A stretch of 64,000 nt of DNA from Fen-671 sp963794745 (GTDB lineage: Bacteria; Actinomycetota; Acidimicrobiia; Acidimicrobiales; Palsa-688). The DNA is taken from assembly GCA_963794745.1 (NCBI GenBank), contig CAWCEZ010000005.1, positions 124,001 to 188,000 of the forward strand. The letters run 5' to 3'. Shown piece by piece: positions 36,932 through 46,613 of this stretch. The notes below the pieces were generated by a model. The model was given only the letters and a program-made list of their open reading frames with translations. It had not been told where the DNA came from and did no database searches. Each line of letters opens with the position of its first letter. Position 1 is the stretch's first letter. Made by a program: the position numbers and the translations under genes.

Positions 36932-37289
36932 CTGCGCGGGGCACACAAATGGTAGCGTCGCCGGCTCCTTAGGAATTCTGGCCCAGCACGTTTCCCGCGG
37001 CCCAAAGCCGCCTTCAACCGTGCCTTCGTCCAACACCCATCCTTTTGGGCCGACATCAAAAACCGACAACCTGGCGCTGGCCAATCACCGGGGCAGTGAC
37101 CCTGCGCGATGACCGGCTCACTGGGCCACATAGGCACGTAGGCCGGCGAAGTGGTGCTGGCAGGGGGACATCTCACAGGCTGACCCCATTGGGCTGCGCC
37201 TGTCCGTGGGCAACACTGGACTTGACCGCGAAATGCGCCGTCGGAGGTTCAGCCAGAGTGGGCCAAATACTGCTCAGCGGTCAATTGCC
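36932..37289. other. 358-base intergenic region
   Basis: No gene, repeat or hairpin stands out. It should contain the permease promoter. An in-frame GTG at 37206 upstream of the permease ATG exists but lacks a signal-like or conserved sequence. Confidence 0.4.
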
Positions 37290-39825
37290 ATGACCGGACC
37301 GCTGCCGCGAGTCGCCTGGTACCGATTTAGAGCCACCTTCGCCGGCCGCCGCGGTAGCTACTTGACCGTGCTACTGCTCGTGACGCTGGTAGGCGGGATA
37401 GCTATGGGGTCGATCGCCGCCGCACGGCGTACCGACTCGTCGTTCGCCACCTTCGTGAAAAGCACGAACGCCTCGGATTTGGTCTTGATCCCCGGTCCGG
37501 CTAACCCCGCCGACAACTATTCACCCGCCCTAACGCGCGAACTAGCCCATCTGCCCGGCGTCAAGCACGTCGAGGACGCATCGATCCAGCAACAGATCTT
37601 CCCGCTCGGCCCCGACGGGCTGCCGCGCCTGTCAGCCAACGCGCTCAAAAACGTCAGCATCCTCGCCAGCGTCAACGGCTTGGGTTTCACTCAGGACCGT
37701 GTGAGCGTGGTCGCGGGGCGCATGGCTGACCCGTCTAACCCGGACGAGGTCATGATGCCCGCGGCGGCAGCACGTCTGCTGGGCGCGCACCTCGGTTCGA
37801 CCATGACTTTCGGCATATATACGGCAGCACAACTCAACAGCCTCCCTAGCAACGGCATCCCCGCGGTCAAGCCCTTCCGTACCGTCCACGTCAAGTTCGT
37901 CGGTCTCATCGTGTGGGAAAACGATGTGGTCTACGACGACATCGACCAGTACCCGACCGAGGTGCTGTTCACGCCGGCGCTCGCTCGCGAATTGCTCAGC
38001 CCACCGTTCCTGGGAGGCGAGGGTTGGACCGAGTACGGCCTCCAACTGGACCGTGGTGCTGCCGGGGTCTCGGCAGTCGAGCATGAGATCGGTGACGCCC
38101 TCCCTCAGGGCACCCTCTTGCTTTACCACGTCACCTCCCTGATCACAGTAGAAGCCCACAGCGCCATCGCGCCGGAGGTGATCACCCTCTGGGTGCTTGG
38201 CCTTATTGCTGCGTTCGCTGCGTTTGTCCTTGTCTTGCAGGCTGTTTCTCGCCAGCTGCAGACCCTGGAGGAAGACCGGGAGGTTATGCGTGCTCTGGGC
38301 GCCGATAGGCCGCTGGTGGCTTCTGAGGGCCTGATCGGGATTATCGGAGCCGTCGCCATCGGCGCGCCATTGGCGGCCGTTTGTCGCCGTCGCGCTCTCG
38401 CCTCTCTCGCCGATCGGGCCCGTCCGGCCCGTCTACCCGACGCCGGGCATCGCCTTCGACTGGACGGTGATCGGGATGGGCCCGGCCCTACTGTTCCTGA
38501 TCTTGGCCTTGGCATCGGTGGGCTTAGCTTTTCGGGCCACGTTCAATCGTGCCGCACGACGTGGCTATCGCACAGTGGTCCGTCCGTCCAGCGCAGTGCG
38601 CGCCACAGCTCTTTCGGGCCTGCCACCGTCCGCAGTGGCGGGGATGAACTTCGCGCTTGCCCCGGGGACAGGTCGGTCGTCGGCACCGGTGCGTTCCGCC
38701 ATGTCCGGCGCCATGCTGGCCGTCATCATCCTCGTTGCCACCCTGACCTTCGGGGCCAGCCTGGGGGCTCTGATCTCGCACCCTGCCCTTTACGGCTGGA
38801 ACTGGAGCTACGCCTTGGAGCCGCAGAGCGACCCGGTCAGCTATGTCCCGGCGCAGTTGCAATCGTTCCTGCGAAATGACCACGAGGTGGCGGCGTGGAC
38901 CACGGTCGTGTTCTCCACCCTCAATGTCGACGGCCAGGTGGTCCCGTTCATGTTCGAACCACCTGGGTCGTCGATCGCGCCACCGTTGTTGTCCGGGCAC
39001 GAAGTCGAGGGCCCGGACCAGATAGTCATCGGCCCCGCCACGCTCGCCGCACTCCACAAACACGTCGGAGATTCGGTCGTGATCGGCGCGCAGGGCCGGC
39101 AAGGGACCGTGCGGGTTGTCGGCGAGGCGACGTTCCCGGCTATCGGCGTGAACGGTACCTTCCATCCCTCCACAGGGACCGGGGCGGTCGCGTCCAGCCA
39201 GGTGCTCCCACCGCCGGACCGGGTATGCGGGCCCGCGGCGGACATGGTGCTCATCCGGATGCGCCCCGGGACCTCTTCAGCCGCCGCCCTGGCCGGCACG
39301 GAACAAATAGCGAGCGAAACAAACCACATCTTCGCCAAAGAGCCGACCAACACTGACTGCTCCGACGATCTTGTATCGGTCCTTTCGGTCCAACGCCCGG
39401 CGGAAATAGTCAATTACCGCAGCATCGGTTCGACGCCCGGGCTGCTTGCTGCGGCGCTAACGGTGGCAGCGGCAGCGGCTCTCGGCCTGACGCTCGTGGC
39501 TTCGGCGCGCCGCCGGCGGCGGGACATGGCGACGCTCAAGGCGCTGGGCTTCACCAGACGGCAGCTCTTGTCGGCCGTATGTTGGCAAGCGTCGATATTG
39601 GTGGGCGTCGGCGTGATTGCCGGGGTCCCACTCGGGACCGTCCTCGGGCGGTGGTCGTGGGTGCTGTTCGCCCGCGACATTTACGTCGTCCCGGAGCCGG
39701 CCGTGCCGGTCCTGTCGTTGGTACTCGTGGTCCTCGGAGCCCTGGTTTTCGCCAATCTTGTGGCTACCCTTCCGGGACGTATCGCCGCTCGCACACCCGT
39801 CGCGATCGTGTTCAGGTCCGAGTAG
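37290..39825 (+). CDS. FtsX-like ABC transporter permease (frameshift)
   Basis: The ATG at 37290 begins TGPLPRVAWYRFRATFAGRR, then a first membrane helix (SYLTVLLLVTLVGGIAMGSI) and a large extracytoplasmic domain. A second helix group follows around TLWVLGLIAAFAAFVLVLQA. The frame shifts by an extra T in GCCGTTTGTCGCC near 38379, after which VALSPLSPIGPVRPVYPTPG restores the chain. Helices at VIGMGPALLFLILALASVGL and AMLAVIILVATLTF, a second extracytoplasmic domain and three C-terminal helices complete a duplicated MacB/FtsX-type permease of about 845 residues. No ATP-binding partner lies next to it in this window. Substrate unknown. Confidence 0.85.
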
Positions 39826-39827
39826 GG

Positions 39828-41714
39828 CTAGAACCGTACGGGGTCGACGTCGACCCGCACCCGCTCGCTGGGCCTGCCGACTGCTGCCAGCACGTCGGCG
39901 AGGCCGGCGTGGTCGGCCGCCCGTACAACCCAACGGTCTTCGCCGACCTCGCTCACCTCAACCGGCTCGCCATGTAGCTCGCCGTGGCCCAACACCTCGC
40001 CAACATCCAGTAACTCCAGGGCGCCGGCCAACTCGCCCGCGCCGGGACCGGACAGGACGGCGAGAGCCGCGAATGGAGGGAGCCGGAGCGCTTTACGCAC
40101 TGCCTCCTCGGAGGCCGCCAGCCTGCCCGGGTCGGCGACCAGGGCGGCCTCGATCACAGGGTGGCCGGGAGCTCTGGTCTGTACTAGGACCTTGCCGGCG
40201 CGTTGGCGGCCACCCACAAGGCGCGACGCCCGTGCGAGCAGAGCCAGGGCTTCCTCGCCGGCCCGGAAGCGGGGAGCCAGCAGTTCCTGGTCGAAGTCCA
40301 AAAACGCCACCGCCCCCACTCCCCCGCTCTTTCGCAGCTCTGCCTCCCGGTACAGGACAGCCTCTGTACCGACGAGCACCGGCGTCGCCGGGAGCGGGCC
40401 GGTACCGGCCGACATCTCCCCGACAGGGCGCCCAGCGAGCGCCTCGAGCTGCTCTCTTGCCCGGCTGACCCCGACTCGCAGCAGCCGCAGCACACTCGAG
40501 CCGCACGAGGTGCACACGAGCGGTCGGGACGTGCCGCAACGCCGGCAGACCATGCCCTCGCCTACCACGGCGACGGCCGCCCCGCACTGCTCACAAGTGG
40601 CCAGCTCCCCGCAGGCGTCACAAGCCGACAACTGGGCACGGCCCTTGCGGTTCAGGACGCACACGACTCTCGAGGCGCTGCGCAACACCGAGACGAGAGC
40701 CGACGAGTAAAGCCCCGAGCGGGGGTCCTCGCGCCGGCAGTCCACCACCTCAAGGGCGGCCCAACCCGAGCGTTCGGCGGACACGCTCACGACATGGACA
40801 TGGTCCGCAGCCGCGAGCATCTCAACGGTCGGGCAAGGGGTGACCCACAGGCAGGGCACCCCGGCGAGGTGGGCGCGCTGCGCAGCCACTGACGGGCGCG
40901 TCCCAGGTGGGCGCCGCCCCTTGCACGAGGCCCTCGTCGTGGGCGTCCAGGACGATGATGGAGGCGACGCCGGGGCACGGCCCCAGGCGGCGGCCCGCGT
41001 ACCGATCACCACGTCCGCGCCGGCACGGGCCTGAGCCCAGTCCTCGGGCAGCAGCGCGACGCGCGCACCACGGCTGCGTAGAGCTGCGCAACCCGCCTCG
41101 GCCCTCGCCGTCGTGGGAGCGATGACGAGCACCGGACCGTGGCCTAGGACCGCCGTCACCACCTCGGTGGCGCTGTAGACCGGTGGGAGCCGCAGCAGGT
41201 GGGCCCCGGGGGACCAGGCCTCCTCGACCAGCTTGTCGACCGTCCCCGCTTCGCCCGGCGTTGCCCCTAGAGGCGAACGGCTCCTGGCGGGAGGCGGCAG
41301 GGCTCGCACGCCGGCTTGCGGCGACGCGGTAAAAAGCAACGAGCGCCGCCGGCTTGCCCAGCGCCAAGCGGCCCATTCGGCGAGCTCGAACAGCTCCGGC
41401 TCGGGGCCCCAGCCGGTGACCTTGGCAATAGGGCGCAGCGCCAAACCCTCGGGCGGCTGCACCGGGTAGGCGACCACCCATCCCCGCACGGCGCGGCCCT
41501 GCAACGGCACCCGCACGATGGAGCCGGGCCGAAGCTCAGCGGCGAACTTGGGCGGTACCTCGTAGTCAAGCTCCCGCTCGAAGCCCGCGACGTCGGGCAG
41601 GACCCGTGCGACCGGGCTGACCAGTGCACCGGGCTCTTCAGGCAGGCGGGCCGACTGAGGCAAGTCCCCAGAGCCGGGCCGGGGGACCGGTCCCGGAACA
41701 AGCCCGGAGAGCAA
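39828..41714 (-). CDS. priA: Primosomal protein N' (PriA), helicase-degenerate actinobacterial type
   Basis: Replication-restart protein. The N-terminal 3'-binding domain (FERELDYEVPPKFAAELRPG, RGWVVAYPVQPPEGL) and the zinc cluster (CDACGELATCEQCG, CRRCGTSRPLVCTSCG) are clear. The helicase Walker A is absent (LGHGPVLVIAPTTARAE) and the DEAH-like box reads LDAHDEG, as in other actinobacterial PriA proteins that bind DNA without unwinding. Two compensating shifts, a missing C near 40985 and an extra base near 40898, distort about 30 codons; the true segment is PGVASIIVLDAHDEGLVQGA. The start is TTG 41714 directly after the metK stop, or a later GTG. Confidence 0.88.
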   Translation of the reverse strand: MLSGLVPGPVPRPGSGDLPQSARLPEEPGALVSPVARVLPDVAGFERELDYEVPPKFAAELRPGSIVRVPLQGRAVRGWVVAYPVQPPEGLALRPIAKVTGWGPEPELFELAEWAAWRWASRRRSLLFTASPQAGVRALPPPARSRSPLGATPGEAGTVDKLVEEAWSPGAHLLRLPPVYSATEVVTAVLGHGPVLVIAPTTARAEAGCAALRSRGARVALLPEDWAQARAGADVVIGTRAAAWGRAPASPPSSSWTPTTRASCKGRRPPGTRPSVAAQRAHLAGVPCLWVTPCPTVEMLAAADHVHVVSVSAERSGWAALEVVDCRREDPRSGLYSSALVSVLRSASRVVCVLNRKGRAQLSACDACGELATCEQCGAAVAVVGEGMVCRRCGTSRPLVCTSCGSSVLRLLRVGVSRAREQLEALAGRPVGEMSAGTGPLPATPVLVGTEAVLYREAELRKSGGVGAVAFLDFDQELLAPRFRAGEEALALLARASRLVGGRQRAGKVLVQTRAPGHPVIEAALVADPGRLAASEEAVRKALRLPPFAALAVLSGPGAGELAGALELLDVGEVLGHGELHGEPVEVSEVGEDRWVVRAADHAGLADVLAAVGRPSERVRVDVDPVRF

Positions 41715-42908
41715 CTAAAGGCCGACTGCCTGTTTGAACTCGGCCAGCCGGCTCGTCACCTCCCAGGAAAGTTCTTTGTCCGATCGGCCGAAATGACCAT
41801 AGGTAGCTGTGCGACGGTAGATCGGCCGGCGCAGGTCGAGGTCCCGGATGATCGCCGCCGGGCGAAGGTCGAAAACCTCTTGTACTGCCTTGGCTACTTT
41901 GTCGGGCGCCACCTTTTCCGTACCGAACAGTTCGACCATGAGCGACACGGGACGGGCCACCCCGATCGCATACGCGATCTGGACTTCGCAGCGCTTTGCC
42001 GCCCCGGAGGCGACGACGTGCTTGGCGACCCAGCGCGCTGCGTAGGCGCCAGAACGGTCGACTTTGGAAGGATCTTTGCCGGAAAACGCCCCGCCACCGT
42101 GCCGGGCCGCCCCGCCGTAAGTATCCACGATTATTTTCCGCCCGGTCAGGCCGGTGTCCGCGCTTGGCCCGCCATGTTCGAACCGGCCCGTCGGGTTGGC
42201 GAGGACTTCGTAAGCGTCGTCGGCGTATTGTGGCGGCACGATCGGGGTAATGACGTGGTCGCGCAGGTCAGGCTTGAGCAACGTCTCGAGGTCCACGGTC
42301 GGCCGGTGCTGTGTAGACACGAGCACCGTTTTCAGCCTCACGGGCCGCCCATTTTCGTACTCGAACGTGACCTGGGTCTTCCCGTCCGGTCGCAGATAAG
42401 GAAGGACGCCGACCTTTCGCACCTGGGCAAGGCGCTGCGCCAGCCTGTGGGCCAACCAGATCGGGATGGGCATCAAGTCATCGGTCTCGTCGCAGGCGTA
42501 GCCGAACATCATCCCTTGGTCGCCGGCGCCCTGGCCGAAAAGGGCGTCCTCGCCGCTCGTGCCCTGGCGGACCTCATAAGCATTGTCGACGCCCATGGCG
42601 ATGTCGGCCGACTGCTGGCCGATGGAAACGGAAACGCCGCACGTCAGCCCGTCGAAGCCCATTTCGGAGCTGGTGTAACCGATCCCCGAGATCACCTCGC
42701 GGACGATCTGAGGTATCTCGACGTAAGCGCTCGTCGTTATCTCGCCGGCGACAACCACCAGACCCGTCGTTAGGAGCGTCTCGCAGGCGACGCGCGCGAG
42801 CGGGTCCTGGTCCAATATGGCGTCAAGGATCGCGTCAGAAATCTGGTCGGCCATCTTGTCCGGATGGCCCTCGGTGACAGACTCCGATGTAAAGTCCCAA
42901 CGTGTCAT
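41715..42908 (-). CDS. metK: S-adenosylmethionine synthetase
   Basis: Makes S-adenosylmethionine from methionine and ATP. The 397-residue protein is complete: SESVTEGHPDKMADQISDAI at the start, GAGDQGMMFGYACDE, and the glycine-rich GGGAFSGKDPSKVDRSGAYA. The frame is intact. The ATG at 42908 overlaps the coaBC stop (ATGA). It belongs to the conserved actinobacterial run gmk-rpoZ-coaBC-metK-priA. No SAM riboswitch is visible upstream. Confidence 0.97.
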   Translation of the reverse strand: MTRWDFTSESVTEGHPDKMADQISDAILDAILDQDPLARVACETLLTTGLVVVAGEITTSAYVEIPQIVREVISGIGYTSSEMGFDGLTCGVSVSIGQQSADIAMGVDNAYEVRQGTSGEDALFGQGAGDQGMMFGYACDETDDLMPIPIWLAHRLAQRLAQVRKVGVLPYLRPDGKTQVTFEYENGRPVRLKTVLVSTQHRPTVDLETLLKPDLRDHVITPIVPPQYADDAYEVLANPTGRFEHGGPSADTGLTGRKIIVDTYGGAARHGGGAFSGKDPSKVDRSGAYAARWVAKHVVASGAAKRCEVQIAYAIGVARPVSLMVELFGTEKVAPDKVAKAVQEVFDLRPAAIIRDLDLRRPIYRRTATYGHFGRSDKELSWEVTSRLAEFKQAVGL

Positions 42909-44253
42909 CCTGCGGTTCCCTTCCTCTGTGACAGGGTGCCGTTAGCGCCTAACAGGTCTCCGATCTCGTCGACCAGCTTGGCTGCGACCGCCCGCTTGTC
43001 AGCCAGACCGAGCTCAGCGATCGATCCCGTGGACACGATAACAGCGTCGCTACTGTCCTGGCCGAACCCGGTGTGCGCGCCGCGCGTTACGTCGTTCGCA
43101 ACGATCAGGTCGACTCCCTTGGACACGAGCTTGCGCTTCCCGAGCTCGGCAAGCTCGGCGCCATTGGCGGTTTCGGCGGCGAACCCGACAAGAACTTGCC
43201 CGAGCCGGCGCTGGGCGCTCAGCGCGGCCAGGATGTCAAGAGTCGGTATGAGCTCTACGGCGAGCGGCGCCAGGGTCTTTTTGATCTTTTTGGCCGCTAC
43301 ACCCGCCGGCCGGTAGTCCGCCACGGCAGCAGCCATCACGACCACGTCAGCCTGGGCAGCCGCTTCGAGCACTGCGCCTGCCATTTCCGCCGCCGTTTCG
43401 ACCTCAACGACCTCGACGTCCGCGGGCGCCGGCAGGTCGCTCGAGGTCACCAGAGTGACTTGGGCCCACGGGCCCTCAGCTCCGATGCGATGGCATAACC
43501 CTGCTTGCCTGAGCTCCGGTTGCCGATGTAGCGCACCGGGTCGAGCGGTTCACGGGTCCCGCCGGCACTGACCACGGCCCGCACGCCGGCGAACTGGCCT
43601 TCCGGCTCCGTCCCGGCCCTCTCGGCGAAGATCCCGGCGAGCGCCGCTACGATCTCGCCGGGCTCCCTCAGGCGGCCAAAGCCGAAGTCCCCGCCCGCCA
43701 GGCGGCCCTCGGCCGGCTCGAGCAGGTACACGCCGCGCCGGCGCAGCGTAGCGATGTTTTCCTGAACGGCGGGGTGCTCCCACATCTCGGCGTGCATGGC
43801 CGGGCAAATGAGCACCGGGGCACGCGTGGCGAGCAGGGTGGCGCTCAGCAGGTCGGAGGAAATGCCTCCCGCGTAGCAGCCGATCAAACGGGCGGTGGCG
43901 GGCGCGATCACTATGGCATCGGCACTGCGGCCCAGCTGGACGTGCGGGACAACGCCCTTTGTGTTCGCTGCAGAGCCGCCCGTCCCCGGGGCGCCAGGGC
44001 CCGCAGCGTCGTCGTCGGAGAACAGCGATACCCGGGCGGGCTCGGCGCCAAGAGCGCTAAAGGTGAGCGCCCCGACAAAACGAGTCGCAGCCTCGGTAAG
44101 GACGGGGCTCACGAAAGCCCCAGCGTCGCTCAGGCGCCGGCACACCTCCACCGCCTTATAGGCAGCGATGCCACCGCAGACGCCGAGCACGACCCGCTTG
44201 CCCGAAAGATATGAAAGTGCCGAGCCCGCAGGGGGCTGCATAGCCGTGCTCAT
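42905..44253 (-). CDS. coaBC: Bifunctional phosphopantothenoylcysteine decarboxylase/synthetase (frameshift)
   Basis: Two steps of coenzyme A synthesis. The CoaC part has VVLGVCGGIAAYKAVEVCRR and LICPAMHAEMWEHPAVQENI (flavin/active-site loop). The CoaB part starts with SAGGTREPLDPVRYIGNRSS. Near 43458 the frame breaks. Restoring one G in GTGGGCCC converts the ending into AQVTLVTSSDLPAPADVEVV and joins the second half (42905-43450) with VVVMAAAVADYRP and the CoaB lysine motif AAKKIKK. As an essential gene with a missing G in a GGGCCC context, this is most simply an assembly error. The GTG-to-TGA order fits the rpoZ-coaBC-metK operon. Confidence 0.93.
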
Positions 44254-44292
44254 CGCTGGAAGGCTCGCCCGACGGCCAGCTCGGACGGCCGA

Positions 44293-44592
44293 TCAGACGG
44301 CCGGGACATCCTCCACGACCTCTTCGCTCTCGGGGGCGTCCGGGTCGATGATGCGGTGGTAAGTGATCTTGCCGGCAGCAACCTCGTCCAGGGCGATGGA
44401 CAGCGGCTTGCGGGAGATCGAGGTCACCTGGGGGGGGACGATGGAGCCAAGGCCCTCGCCGAGCTGGTTGAAGTACGAGTTGACCTCCCGGCCACGCTTG
44501 GCGGCGAGGCTGACGAGGGTGTACTTGGAGTCAACCCTGTCGAGCAACGCCTCGATCGGCGGGTCCATCATCGTCGGCCTTCGTTCAGCCAT
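44293..44592 (-). CDS. rpoZ: RNA polymerase omega subunit
   Basis: A 99-residue omega protein: MMDPPIEALLDRVDSKYTLV, LAAKRGREVNSYFNQLGEGL and KPLSIALDEVAAGKITYHRI are the conserved actinobacterial segments that clamp beta-prime. It has the acidic C-terminal tail typical of the group. It lies between gmk and coaBC as expected. Confidence 0.97.
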   Translation of the reverse strand: MAERRPTMMDPPIEALLDRVDSKYTLVSLAAKRGREVNSYFNQLGEGLGSIVPPQVTSISRKPLSIALDEVAAGKITYHRIIDPDAPESEEVVEDVPAV

Positions 44593-44655
44593 TCAGCCCA
44601 GCTCCTATCGGGTCAGCCAGATATCGGGTCGGTCGGACGCTCAGCGCGAGGTCGC

Positions 44656-45273
44656 TCAGCGGGTACCGCTTGACCGGGGTCCTTGGCGGCAGAGGTCGAT
44701 TATACCTGCGAGTTCGGCCGCAGCCCGCTCTACGTCGTCGTTTACTACGACATAGTCGGCCATGGCGCGCCCGAGGCGTTCCTCCTCGGCCCCGACCAGC
44801 AGGCGTTTTTCGATACTGGCCTCGTCGTCGCCACGTCGGCGGAGACGTTCGGCCTGCACCTCGACCGACGGGACCGATATGAAAATGAGCACTGCAGCCG
44901 GGTACCTGCGCCTCACCTGCGACGCCCCGTCAAGGTCGATCTCCAGCACGACATCGCTACCGCCCGGTGGTTCCATCGTCGGGGTGCCGTAGAGCTCGCC
45001 GTTGCCGGCGAACTCCGTCCACTCGACGAAGCCGCCGGCGCTTACCCGTCGCATGAACTCGTCGCGGGTCGCGAAAACGTAGGCATTGTCGGGTTCGGAA
45101 GGCCGCTGGACCCTGGTCGTCCATGAACGCGACAACCAGAGGCGGTCGCGCATGTTGACGATGCGGTCGACGAGCGTCCCCTTGCCCACCCCGCCTGCCC
45201 CGAAGATGACAAAAATGAGCGGGTCTCGCGGCTCGCCAGCTTGCTCTTCGTCAGGCGGGCCGGTCGCGTTCAA
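44656..45273 (-). CDS. gmk: Guanylate kinase
   Basis: Phosphorylates GMP to GDP. A 205-residue P-loop kinase. The loop reads VIFGAGGVGKGTLVDRI, with Ala-Gly in place of the usual Pro-Ser before GVGKGT. SRSWTTRVQRPSEPDNAYVF and FVEWTEFAGNGELYGTP form the GMP-binding region; VLEIDLDGASQVRRRYP is the Walker B strand. Follows mihF with about 80 bases between. The first ~15 residues are non-conserved and the start may be later. Confidence 0.95.
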   Translation of the reverse strand: MNATGPPDEEQAGEPRDPLIFVIFGAGGVGKGTLVDRIVNMRDRLWLSRSWTTRVQRPSEPDNAYVFATRDEFMRRVSAGGFVEWTEFAGNGELYGTPTMEPPGGSDVVLEIDLDGASQVRRRYPAAVLIFISVPSVEVQAERLRRRGDDEASIEKRLLVGAEEERLGRAMADYVVVNDDVERAAAELAGIIDLCRQGPRSSGTR

Positions 45274-45355
45274 CGGGGGACGGCTCCCAACTGCCCAAGA
45301 CGATGTCGTGGTGGAAAGCGGCCCGCGGGCGGGCGTGGAGCCACCCCGGAGGGTC

Positions 45356-45670
45356 TTAGCTCAGCTTTTCGAGCAACTTGCGGCGCTGCTGTTCCCCCAG
45401 GCCCTGAACTCGCCTGGTGTCGCTGATCCCGACCTCGTCCATCACACGACGTGCTTTAACCTTCCCAAGACCGGGAAGGCTCTCGAGGACGGCAAGCACC
45501 TTCATCTTGCCGATCACCTCGTTGTTCTGACCTTGATCGAGAAGCTCCTTCAAGGAAACAGAGCCCATCTTGAGGCGGTCCTTTAGCTCAGCTCGTTGCT
45601 TGCGAGCGGCAGCGGCCTTCTCCAGGGCGGCCTGGCGTTGTTCTGGGGAAAGAGTGGGCGGCAAAGGCAT
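45356..45670 (-). CDS. mihF: Integration host factor, actinobacterial type (mIHF)
   Basis: A 104-residue nucleoid-associated DNA-binding protein specific to actinobacteria and required for phage L5 integration in mycobacteria. PLPPTLSPEQRQAALEKAAA begins the N-terminal helix. SLPGLGKVKARRVMDEVGIS is the helix-two-turn-helix DNA-binding element, followed by the basic end GLGEQQRRKLLEKL. ATG 45670 gives the standard family length; in-frame codons upstream belong to the leader. Order pyrF-mihF-gmk-rpoZ is conserved in the phylum. Confidence 0.96.
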   Translation of the reverse strand: MPLPPTLSPEQRQAALEKAAAARKQRAELKDRLKMGSVSLKELLDQGQNNEVIGKMKVLAVLESLPGLGKVKARRVMDEVGISDTRRVQGLGEQQRRKLLEKLS

Positions 45671-45813
45671 GGAGCGCACCCTAGCGCGTTGCAACGTGAG
45701 GTTGTGAAATCCTGGCCCAAAAGCTTCCCCTAGGCCCACCAGAGCCCACTTTGAGGCCCGTTTTGGCCCCATTGGGGGCTCACGCAGGCCGTCCATGCGG
45801 CACTTTTGGGCTG

Positions 45814-46602
45814 CTAGACGCTCGAAGCCGCGACGACAAGCTCCTCCACGATCGCGGCGGCGGCGGCTTCGGGGTCCGCGGCGGCTGTGACCGCCCTGCC
45901 GATGACCAACATGTCCGCTCCGCCCAGGAGAGCCTCACCAGGCGTCGCGGTCCGGCCCTGGTCGTCACGTCCGGTGCCTGCAAGCCTGATCCCGGGCACC
46001 ACTGCCAGCAGTCCCGGCGCGATCGCCTTGGCCTCGGTGAGGTCGGAGGCTGCGCAGACGAAGCCACCGCAGCCGGCCTCGCGGGCTGCCTCAACCCGAC
46101 AGCGCAGCAGGTCGGCCTGCGCTTCAGCTTCGCTCGTAAGAACCGTGACCGCCAGGACGGCCGGAGCGGGCAACCCACCTCGGGCGGCTCCTTCAGCCAG
46201 CCCCTCGGCGCCGGCGGCCAGGGTGGCGGTCCCTGCTGAAGCATGGACCGTGAGGTATGAGGCCCCAAGGGCACCCAGCACTCTGGCGGCTTTGCGCGTG
46301 GTGGTCGGTATGTCCAGCACTTTCAGGTCCACAAAGACCCTGAAGCCGGCCTCCATCAGCTCGGCGACGACCCCTGGCCCGGCCGCGCTGAACAGCTCCA
46401 TGCCCACCTTGGCCACGCCGAACCAGGGTTGCATCCGCGCAGCCCACCGCATCGCGAGGACGGAGTCGTCCACGTCCAGGGCCAGCACCAGCCGCTGACG
46501 GAACTGTTCCGGCTCGCTCGGCACCGCCGGGCCTGTTATCCCGAACTCGACCACGTCAACCTTTCCCGTTAGCCGGATATCTATCACGCTGTCTTCGCTC
46601 AT
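45814..46602 (-). CDS. pyrF: Orotidine 5'-phosphate decarboxylase
   Basis: Last step of UMP synthesis. A TIM-barrel protein of 262 residues from ATG 46602 (SEDSVIDIRLTGKVDVVEFG); the open frame further upstream lies in pyrD and is shadow. RLVLALDVDDSVLAM, the catalytic FVDLKVLDIPTTTRKAARVL (group I-type Asp-Lys...Asp), and VVPGIRLAGTGRDDQGR are visible. It starts 11 bases after the pyrD stop. The N-terminal ~25 residues extend beyond the minimal domain. Confidence 0.95.
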   Translation of the reverse strand: MSEDSVIDIRLTGKVDVVEFGITGPAVPSEPEQFRQRLVLALDVDDSVLAMRWAARMQPWFGVAKVGMELFSAAGPGVVAELMEAGFRVFVDLKVLDIPTTTRKAARVLGALGASYLTVHASAGTATLAAGAEGLAEGAARGGLPAPAVLAVTVLTSEAEAQADLLRCRVEAAREAGCGGFVCAASDLTEAKAIAPGLLAVVPGIRLAGTGRDDQGRTATPGEALLGGADMLVIGRAVTAAADPEAAAAAIVEELVVAASSV

Positions 46603-46613
46603 TAGGGCCGAAC

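Noticed and set aside
36440..37289. Missing ATP-binding subunit for the FtsX-like permease
   Set aside because: No Walker motifs occur in either flank; the ATPase must be encoded elsewhere.
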